From Methanosarcina sp. (GTDB lineage Archaea > Halobacteriota > Methanosarcinia > Methanosarcinales > Methanosarcinaceae): a stretch of 9,902 nucleotides of DNA. The position numbers and the translations under genes were made by a program. This document shows, piece after piece, positions 4,780 through 9,902 of the stretch. Position 1 is the first letter of the stretch; each line of letters opens with the position of its first letter. Under the pieces are notes generated by a model. The model made no database searches. It was not told the DNA's origin and saw only the letters and a list, made by a program, of their open reading frames with translations. Location: NCBI GenBank assembly GCA_003157235.1, contig PMJC01000153.1, positions 1 to 9,902 on the forward strand. Reading direction: 5' to 3'.

Positions 4780-7491
4780 ATGAAAGACAATCTTTTTCCT
4801 GAAAAGCCATCATGCATGAAGCACCCAATGATAAAATCAGACACAGTTGAGCAGAGGCTATATCAGTTAAACCTGGCAGAAAAAGCTCTTGAGGGATCAA
4901 GCCTAGTTGTGCTTCCCACTGGACTTGGGAAAACCATTATAGCTCTTTTTGTAATTGCTTCCAGGCTCCAGCGTTTTGGGGGGAAAGCCCTGATCCTTTC
5001 TCCTACCAAACCTCTTGTAGATCAGCATGCAGCTTTTTTTAAAAAGGTGATGACTCTTCCCGATGACGAGATTCTTGCTTTTACAGGTAGCATTGCCCCT
5101 TTGGAGAGAGAAAAGCTATGGACACAAGGAAAATTGATCGTATCCACCCCGCAGGTAATTGAAAACGATCTTCTTACGAAACGGATAAGTCTTGAAGATG
5201 TAAGCCACATCACATTCGATGAGGCTCACAGAGCAGTTGGGAATTATGCTTATTCCTTTATTGCAAAAAAGTACTTTGAAAGCGCTAAAGATCCTCATAT
5301 ACTTGGGATTACTGCAAGTCCAGGAAGCTCAGACGAAAAAATTTCTGAAGTTTGTCAAACCTTACATGTCGAAAAAGTAGCTGTGAAAACTGAGAATGAT
5401 AGGGATGTTCGCCCTTATGTTCAGGAAAAAGAAATAGAATGGCTTCAGGTCCTGCTACCTGCTGAAATTGCCGAAATTCGGAGCTATCTGGAAAAGATAC
5501 TCGATGATCGGCTTGGAGTTCTAAGAGACATGGGCCTTTCTTCAGGGGGTGGAAAATATATCTCCAAAAAAGACCTCCTACTTCTCCATAAAAAACTCCA
5601 AGGTGAAATTCGTATCGGTGGGGATCCGAATGTTTATTTTGCCATCTCTGTGGTAGCTGAAATGATGAAGGTGAACCATGCTGTGGAAATGGTGGAAACG
5701 CAGGGTCTTGAGACCCTGAGGAAGTATTTGGAAAAGCTGGATGCAGAAGCTTCCTCTAGCAGTGCGACTAAAGCTGCAAAAAGATTGATGAATGACTTCT
5801 ACATGCAGAAAGCTCTTTATCGGGTAAGAGAATGCGATGTCGAACATCCCAAACTCGAACATGCGAGGAGAATCTTATCCGAGCAACTGGAAAGAAGTCC
5901 TGATTCTCGGACAATTTTGTTTACTAACTACAGGGACACTGCCGAAATAGTGGTAAATGCTCTTTCTGAGGTTCCTGGAATTGTGCCAATCCGTTTTGTG
6001 GGACAAGGTTCTCGCCATAAGGACAAAGGACTTACTCAGAAGCAACAGGTGGAAATCCTCGAGAAATTCAGGACAGGAGAATACAACGTACTTGTAGCCA
6101 CTTCCGTTGCTGAAGAAGGGCTTGACATTCCATCCACGGATCTGGTACTATTTTACGAACCAATTCCATCGGAAATCCGCAGTATTCAGCGTAAGGGGAG
6201 GACAGGCAGGCAACATAAGGGCCGAGTAATTGTGCTGGTGACAAAAGGTACACGGGACGAAGCCTATTACTGGAGCAGCAAAAACAAGGAAAAAAAGATG
6301 CTTAACAGGATGCAAGGGCTTGAAGTCATTCTAGGCACAAGGAGCTCTAAAAAAAGTTCTATGCCTTTTGATTTTGAATCTGACGCATTGATTTCAGATT
6401 TAAGGGAAAAAGAAATTAAAGATGAATATGGGGTAGGAAGTAGACAGAAAAATAGAGATTTAACAATAGATGCTAGGGATACGGCTGTAGGCTCAGATTG
6501 TAACGGAATGGATGAAGGAAAGAAGGATAAAGGGGAAAAGAAAGTAGGAGAGAAAGAGGAGGAGAAAAAAGAGGAAATCTATGAACAGAAAGTAAAAAAT
6601 AAAGATACAGGAAAGAGAGGAGGAAAGGAGGCAGAGAATGAAGAAAGGGAAAAGGGAATAGGTATTAAAAAAAAGAGGGGTATAAATGAAGAAAATAGGG
6701 ATACTGATAGCTATAAAGAAGGAACTGGTATAAAACAAGAAAAAGGAAACAGAAACCAAAAAACCTTTGTAGATTTCGAAGCTCTTACAGGAAAGAAATC
6801 CGTAAATGAACTAAAAATATTCGGAAGAGAACCCAAAACCGAGTCCCTCAGGATATTTATAGACTATAGGGAAACGAAAAGTGGAGTTGTACAAGTTCTT
6901 GATAGGCTAGGAATGGAACTTAATTTTGCAGCTCTTGAGATCGGAGATTATGTTGTAAGCGACCGCATTGCTGTAGAGAGAAAACGAACTGATGATTTTG
7001 TAACTTCTCTTATCGATGGGAAACATAACCTCTTTGCCCAGCTCTCGAATCTTGCAAGAGTATATGAAAAACCTGTTCTTATCATTGAAGGAGGAGACCT
7101 TTTCACCTTCAGGCAGCTCAACCCAAATTCTATTTACGGTTCACTGGTCTCTATTGCAATTGATTTTGGAATATCAATTCTCTACTCAAGGGATGAAGAA
7201 GAGACAGCTGCGATGTTAAAAATGCTTACTAAACGTGAGCAAATCGAAAATAGGCGTGAAATCAATCCACATGGGAAAAAGTTAGCTAGTACTCTTGCAG
7301 AGCAGCAGGAATATCTGATTTCTTCCATATCGAATATAGGGCCAAAAGCCTCAAGAAATATCCTGTTACATTTCGGCTCTGTAGAGGCCTTTATGAAGGC
7401 TAATACCGAAGAACTCCGAAAGGTGAAATTAATCGGACCAAAAACAGCAGCCAAGATTAGAGAGGTCCTTGAAAGTCCTTACAGAGGGTAA
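4780..7491 (+). CDS. hef: Hef: helicase and fork-structure-specific endonuclease
   Basis: Archaeal Hef unwinds and cuts stalled or branched replication forks, and is related to FANCM (helicase) and XPF/Mus81 (nuclease). The 903 residues show both halves intact. Helicase: Walker A PTGLGKT (46-52), DEAH (147-150), TAS (178-180), a helical insertion between the RecA-like lobes (about 225-350), and motif VI QRKGRTGR (470-477). Then comes a charged low-complexity linker (about 545-675). The XPF-type nuclease has D695 and E698 in IDYRE, GD 722-723 and the ERK-x3-D motif (E733, R734, K735, D739). Two helix-hairpin-helix repeats end the protein (NIGPKAS around 852-858, LIGPKTA around 884-890). All catalytic residues are present. 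The ATG at 4780 lacks a strong ribosome site; ATGs at codons 13 and 17 are alternatives, since family similarity begins near HPMIKSDTVEQRLYQL. It is longer than Hef of Thermococcales mainly through the linker. Confidence 0.97.
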   Translation: MKDNLFPEKPSCMKHPMIKSDTVEQRLYQLNLAEKALEGSSLVVLPTGLGKTIIALFVIASRLQRFGGKALILSPTKPLVDQHAAFFKKVMTLPDDEILAFTGSIAPLEREKLWTQGKLIVSTPQVIENDLLTKRISLEDVSHITFDEAHRAVGNYAYSFIAKKYFESAKDPHILGITASPGSSDEKISEVCQTLHVEKVAVKTENDRDVRPYVQEKEIEWLQVLLPAEIAEIRSYLEKILDDRLGVLRDMGLSSGGGKYISKKDLLLLHKKLQGEIRIGGDPNVYFAISVVAEMMKVNHAVEMVETQGLETLRKYLEKLDAEASSSSATKAAKRLMNDFYMQKALYRVRECDVEHPKLEHARRILSEQLERSPDSRTILFTNYRDTAEIVVNALSEVPGIVPIRFVGQGSRHKDKGLTQKQQVEILEKFRTGEYNVLVATSVAEEGLDIPSTDLVLFYEPIPSEIRSIQRKGRTGRQHKGRVIVLVTKGTRDEAYYWSSKNKEKKMLNRMQGLEVILGTRSSKKSSMPFDFESDALISDLREKEIKDEYGVGSRQKNRDLTIDARDTAVGSDCNGMDEGKKDKGEKKVGEKEEEKKEEIYEQKVKNKDTGKRGGKEAENEEREKGIGIKKKRGINEENRDTDSYKEGTGIKQEKGNRNQKTFVDFEALTGKKSVNELKIFGREPKTESLRIFIDYRETKSGVVQVLDRLGMELNFAALEIGDYVVSDRIAVERKRTDDFVTSLIDGKHNLFAQLSNLARVYEKPVLIIEGGDLFTFRQLNPNSIYGSLVSIAIDFGISILYSRDEEETAAMLKMLTKREQIENRREINPHGKKLASTLAEQQEYLISSISNIGPKASRNILLHFGSVEAFMKANTEELRKVKLIGPKTAAKIREVLESPYRG
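6514..6577 (+). repeat. Near-pure purine tract inside hef
   Basis: 64 bases contain only two pyrimidines (T at 6528 and 6545) and no C. They encode part of the Lys/Glu/Gly-rich Hef linker, and purine richness continues less strictly to about 6760. Such tracts can form triplex (H-DNA) structures and are prone to length change. Lys, Glu and Gly codons alone would also produce this bias. Confidence 0.7.
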
Positions 7492-7523
7492 ATGGAAAGA
7501 TACTAAGCTTTTAATGGTAAATA

Positions 7524-7579
7524 GTTTTCTTTTTTCTCCTTGTTTATTCTTTCCTTTTTTTCTTCATTTTTCCTTCCTT
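7524..7579 (+). terminator. T-rich terminator of hef
   Basis: Starting about 30 nt after the hef stop, the plus strand carries repeated T runs (T4, T6, then T7) in a pyrimidine-rich stretch. This is the typical form of archaeal intrinsic termination, which needs no hairpin. On the opposite strand the same DNA is A-rich, so it would not terminate the convergent zinc-ribbon gene. Confidence 0.65.
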
Positions 7580-7640
7580 TATACTCTTATATCTACCAAA
7601 CTACTGTTTCTGGCTCCTTTTTTCTTCTGACATTCATCCT

Positions 7641-8249
7641 TCATGCTTTTTTTAGGCGCTCTATTATCCCAATAAATTTTTCAATCAGCTCGAAATCCTC
7701 AGCAATACTTCGCGGATCCGTTTCGTCCTGAAGGGAGGTTGCAATGTTGACTATTTTTTTAAAGAGAAGGCTCTCCAATACTTCCTTGTTTTCATCAACT
7801 ACAGGTAGCTTTGGTGCTTCTGTAGGCTTTTCTTCTTTTTTTGGGGATGCACCTTGGGTTATAATGGCTGTTTTTTTTGTTTTCCCAGTATCATAAGGTA
7901 TTTTTGAAAAATCCTCTTTTATCAACTCTATAGCTTTCTCCTCTTTTTCGGCAGCTTCAGCAGTTCTCAGTCCTAAATTTGGTTTTTGTCTGTGCGCCGG
8001 AACTCTTTTTTTGTTCTCAATTGAAAGCTTGTCTTTTTCAGTATACTGTCTGGCTTCAGGGAACTGGATTTCGGTGGCTGGTTTAGTAGCCTCCTCTTCA
8101 TCACGAACATCGCATATAGGGCAGATTATTTTGCCCTGATAACGAAATCTTGGGGCTCCGCATTCCTTACAATGCTCTGCAAGCATCGTACCCCCTAATT
8201 CAAGAAAACGTGCTATTCGCTTTACTTTTTGATCTTTTTCAGAATCCAT
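7641..8249 (-). CDS. Zinc-ribbon protein, Sjogren/scleroderma autoantigen 1 (p27) family
   Basis: The protein has 202 residues from the chosen ATG at 8249. The N-terminal part is a zinc ribbon, C27xxC30 and C43xxC46 (HCKECGAPRF and ICPICD), preceded by GGTMLAEHC, a hallmark of the p27 family that includes human ZNRD2. A long charged, probably disordered middle follows (about 50-150, rich in Lys, Glu, Pro), then a predicted helical C-terminus (ESLLFKKIVNIATSL and EDFELIEKFIGIIERLKKA). The archaeal function is unknown; nucleic-acid or protein binding through the ribbon is only an inference. An ATG two codons upstream (8255) is possible, but AAGGT at 8257-8261 would then be only 1 nt away, against 7 nt for 8249. 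The gene is convergent with hef and divergent from the UPF0147 gene. Confidence 0.88.
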   Translation of the reverse strand: MDSEKDQKVKRIARFLELGGTMLAEHCKECGAPRFRYQGKIICPICDVRDEEEATKPATEIQFPEARQYTEKDKLSIENKKRVPAHRQKPNLGLRTAEAAEKEEKAIELIKEDFSKIPYDTGKTKKTAIITQGASPKKEEKPTEAPKLPVVDENKEVLESLLFKKIVNIATSLQDETDPRSIAEDFELIEKFIGIIERLKKA

Positions 8250-8256
8250 GTACATG

Positions 8257-8261
8257 ACCTT
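8257..8261 (-). promoter_or_regulatory. Ribosome-binding site deciding the zinc-ribbon start
   Basis: The minus strand reads GAAGAAGGTC before the gene. AAGGT lies 7 nt from the ATG at 8249 but only 1 nt from the ATG at 8255, which favours the downstream start. Confidence 0.5.
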
Positions 8262-8311
8262 CTTCTATACCCAGCTTCTCGCTTATCTGATATTATTTTT
8301 CCTGTTATTTT

Positions 8312-8322
8312 CGATATATGAA
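8312..8322 (-). promoter_or_regulatory. Candidate TATA box of the zinc-ribbon gene
   Basis: The minus strand reads TTCATATATCG. Transcription would start near 8291, giving a leader of about 40 nt. It lies in the 242-nt divergent region shared with the UPF0147 gene. Confidence 0.4.
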
Positions 8323-8415
8323 ACTGCCTCTCCTCCGTGAAACAGGAAGGAACATTGATTCAGAATTACAACTAGAAGGCATAGGTACTGAAAATTTTTA
8401 AAATTACCGATACTA

Positions 8416-8423
8416 TTTTATAT
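8416..8423 (+). promoter_or_regulatory. Candidate TATA box of the UPF0147 gene
   Basis: TTTTATAT lies about 70 nt before the start codon. It predicts transcription from about 8445 and a leader of roughly 45 nt that contains the ribosome site. It is the best AT box in the divergent region on this strand. Confidence 0.45.
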
Positions 8424-8480
8424 CACTAGTCTGTGTTAAACTAATTTATTAGCTCTAATTTTACATCATAATTGACTCGA

Positions 8481-8486
8481 AGGTGA
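8481..8486 (+). promoter_or_regulatory. Ribosome-binding site deciding the UPF0147 start
   Basis: AGGTGA matches the archaeal anti-Shine-Dalgarno complement and lies 5 nt before the ATG at 8492. An in-frame GTG at 8483 falls inside this site, so it is not the likely start. Confidence 0.7.
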
Positions 8487-8491
8487 TTCGA

Positions 8492-8764
8492 ATGTCATCA
8501 AATGATTCAGCAGAAGTTATCCGACAATGTCTTCAGGTCCTAGAAAGCATAATCAGCGACTCTTCAGTTCCACGAAATATCAGGCGTTCCGTGAATGAAA
8601 TCATGGATATACTGAATAAAGAATCAGAACCTCTGTTCCTTAGAGCAGCATCAAGCATTTCCATCCTTGAAGATATAAGCAATGATCCTAACCTTCCTCT
8701 ACATACAAGAACTCTTATATGGAATCTTTCAAGTCAGCTCGAGACAATCCCTGTGAACGAGTGA
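8492..8764 (+). CDS. UPF0147 family protein
   Basis: This is a small conserved archaeal protein of unknown function, 90 residues from the ATG chosen by the AGGTGA site. Family-typical stretches are visible: [20 protein letters not shown] (about 9-28), [13 protein letters not shown] (29-41) and [20 protein letters not shown] (about 63-82). It is predicted to be all helical, soluble and acidic at the ends, with no membrane segment or metal site. It is transcribed divergently from the zinc-ribbon gene and followed by an AT-rich hairpin with T run, so it probably forms its own transcript. The family assignment comes from recognising the conserved pattern; the role is unknown. Confidence 0.93.
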   Translation: MSSNDSAEVIRQCLQVLESIISDSSVPRNIRRSVNEIMDILNKESEPLFLRAASSISILEDISNDPNLPLHTRTLIWNLSSQLETIPVNE

Positions 8765-8792
8765 AATCGTAGAAAAATTATTCAATGGTATT

Positions 8793-8807
8793 AAAAATCG
8801 AATTTTT
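8793..8807 (+). terminator. AT-rich hairpin with T run after the UPF0147 gene
   Basis: AAAAAT-CGA-ATTTTT forms a perfect 6-bp stem 28 nt after the stop, and its right arm ends in five Ts. The stem is weak, but T runs alone can terminate archaeal transcription. Confidence 0.4.
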
Positions 8808-9020
8808 CCGAGAGCTTAGGCTGAAAAATAGATAATTTGCCAGAAATAAACAAGCTATGTTAAGTTTCTTGAGAACACACTGTTAAAAAAGGATACATTT
8901 GATCTTATTCTGAAAAAGGAACTTGGAGAGAGCAAATCGTATTTTTTGCTAGTATTAAGAGTGAGAGTGCCGACTTAGAGAATTTTAGCTAAGAGTTAGA
9001 GGTATTGGCACAGAAAATAA

Positions 9021-9049
9021 TCTTTTCCCTCTTTTTCTATCTTTTTTTC
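9021..9049 (+). terminator. T-rich tract, possible terminator of a lost or unseen transcript
   Basis: The stretch is almost all pyrimidine, with runs of T4, T5 and T7. A 7-bp inverted pair flanks it (GAGTTAG near 8994-9000 and CTAACTC near 9051-9057). It looks like a plus-strand terminator with no intact gene in front, fitting a decayed gene or a small RNA between about 8810 and 9020. Confidence 0.35.
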
Positions 9050-9120
9050 GCTAACTCGAATTTAAATCGGGCTCATGAAACAGAATTTTAAAGTAGCATC
9101 TCAGATATGAAGGAGTGAAA

Positions 9121-9234
9121 TTGGGTAGAAGAAATAATTCAAATGATAAAACACCAAGAAATCCGAAATCCAGCATATATCTGCTAAAAAATTTCATTGA
9201 TAGGCATAATTACACTATAAAAGGAAATTCTTAG
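9121..9234 (+). CDS. Possible 37-residue frame or gene remnant
   Basis: A TTG at 9121 lies 5 nt after GGAG (9112-9115) and opens a basic frame of 37 codons, including RRNNSNDKTPRNPKSSIYLL and ending NYTIKGNS before TAG. Past the stop the same frame still reads like protein (IQIISPEKYLQNI, later KFYERLKKHLSGYEISA), running up to the translin start. This favours a remnant of a longer gene over a genuine 37-residue protein. I recognise no family. The ribosome site makes a small protein possible. Confidence 0.25.
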   Translation: MGRRNNSNDKTPRNPKSSIYLLKNFIDRHNYTIKGNS

Positions 9235-9343
9235 ATCCAAATTATAAGTCCTGAAAAGTACCTGCAAAATATATAATGTGCTATTTAGTTTTAGAGTAGA
9301 AAAGCTAAATTTTATGAAAGATTGAAAAAGCATTTAAGTGGGT

Positions 9344-9902
9344 ATGAAATCAGTGCTTGAAGATATTTTGGCTCCGATAAGGGAAAATTTAGAGGCCTAA
9401 GGCAGTACAATAGGGAAGATGGATTAAAAATTTCTCGAGAAATTGTCCGGAAATACTGAACAACATATTTGCTTTGCATGGCAGAATTTTGAGACAGCAA
9501 ATAACAGCATCAAAAAAGCGGGAAAATCTCAAGAGGAGCTTGAAGTTCTTTTCGAAGATATTCTGAGATTTATTTTGGCGGATTTGTAGAACATTGGCAC
9601 AAAAATAGTTGTAAGTTTCAGTCCTCAGCAACTTGCTGAATGAAGAAAGGATGCAGAATGTGATTTTCTCCCCTTAATGGAACTGAGAGTTAAATATATG
9701 TTTATTATCTCAATGATCTTGAAGATGCTGTGGGGGAGCTCAGAAGATATGTTCTGGCCCTTATCAGAAAGGAATCCATTGAAAAAAAATGAAGTATTAT
9801 TTAGGAATTATGGAATATATCCATGTAATAATTATGGCTTGTGATCATCCTTATGCCATAACTAGAGGATGCAGTAGGAAGATCGATGTATCATAATGCT
9901 GA
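9344..9902 (+). pseudogene. Translin-family protein, frameshifted pseudogene, cut by window end
   Basis: Translins are helical ring-forming proteins that bind single-stranded nucleic acid. The family is recognised from segments in different frames: MKSVLEDILAPIRENLEA (9344-9397); REDGLKISREIVRKY (9412-9456); QNFETANNSIKKAG then EELEVLFED (about 9480-9560); EIYFGGFVEH (9565-9594); VSVLSNLLNEERM (9615-9653); ECDFLPLMELRVKY (9656-9697); a segment with DAVGELRRYVLALIRKESIE (about 9700-9785); and KYYLGIMEYIHVIIMAC, then AITRGCSRKIDV (9792-9890). The order and spacing match an intact translin of about 200 residues, yet at least seven frame changes are needed, and stops occur at 9398, 9425 and 9894. 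It therefore cannot make a normal protein. Decay is by small insertions and deletions rather than large loss. The remaining C-terminus would lie beyond the window. Confidence 0.88.

Larger units (their letters stand above)
8765..9343 (+). other. Gap between UPF0147 and the translin remnant, probably decayed DNA
   Basis: No intact recognisable gene is present. Around 8885-9015 two frames read like broken coding sequence (KDTFDLILKKELGESKSYF in one, SIKSESADLENFS then ELEVLAQKI in another). This is followed by a pyrimidine- and T-rich tract at 9021-9049. From 9121 another frame reads as coding, with stops. Together with the adjacent translin pseudogene this suggests a decayed locus, but neither remnant is identified. 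Confidence 0.45.

Noticed and set aside
6493..6759. 88-codon minus-strand frame encoding a very hydrophobic Phe/Leu/Ile/Ser-rich product
   Set aside because: It is the mirror of the purine-rich Hef linker: Lys/Glu/Gly codons read backwards give Phe/Leu/Ser/Pro. It has no independent start signal and lies wholly inside the intact hef frame.
8250..8255. Upstream ATG start for the zinc-ribbon protein
   Set aside because: The AAGGT ribosome site would be only 1 nt from this ATG; spacing to the next ATG (8249) is 7 nt. It is not fully excluded.
8483..8491. GTG start three codons upstream for the UPF0147 protein
   Set aside because: The GTG lies within the AGGTGA ribosome site; the ATG at 8492 has correct spacing from that site.
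9312..9631. Two minus-strand frames of 62 and 80 codons
   Set aside because: They lie opposite the translin pseudogene and have no start signals; the plus-strand translin similarity explains the sequence.
1..9902. CRISPR array, tRNA, rRNA, complete insertion sequence, toxin-antitoxin or defence cassette
   Set aside because: I saw no regularly spaced repeats of CRISPR length, no cloverleaf-like segment with a T-loop motif, no transposase motif and no family typical of defence islands. The window does not show a clear novel multi-gene system.

Overview
The window looks like a stretch of a Methanosarcina-type euryarchaeal chromosome. Five things point there: an archaeal-type single-chain glycyl-tRNA synthetase, a full-length Hef helicase/nuclease, an archaeal zinc-ribbon protein of the Sjogren/scleroderma autoantigen 1 (p27) family, a UPF0147 protein, and long AT-rich intergenic DNA with TATA-like boxes. 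Genus is an inference from protein resemblance and base composition; the species cannot be named.

Layout. Positions 1-2546 are very AT-rich and hold no recognisable conventional gene. They do contain several small or decayed reading frames. The most convincing is a tryptophan-rich 28-residue frame on the minus strand (1813-1899), with a perfect GGAGGT ribosome site 7 nt upstream and a local GC content of about half. glyS (2547-4370, +) and hef (4780-7491, +) follow, separated by a 409-nt gap that carries an inverted repeat and hef promoter candidates. Convergent to hef is the zinc-ribbon gene (7641-8249, -). Divergent from that is the UPF0147 gene (8492-8764, +). After a further stretch of apparently decayed DNA (8765-9343), the window ends in a heavily frameshifted translin-family pseudogene (9344 to the end, +).

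The intact genes are information-processing or conserved archaeal genes, each apparently with its own promoter; none are packed as an operon. glyS charges tRNA-Gly, and hef handles stalled replication forks. The zinc-ribbon and UPF0147 proteins share a divergent promoter region but have no established archaeal function. Translin would be a nucleic-acid-binding protein, but here it is broken by at least seven frame changes plus in-frame stops. Neighbouring 2-3 kb genes are fully open, so sequencing error is an unlikely explanation.

I found no CRISPR array, tRNA, rRNA, complete insertion sequence or defence cassette. The items most worth a second look are the 28-residue frame, the translin pseudogene, and a diverged sequence block shared upstream of both glyS and hef.
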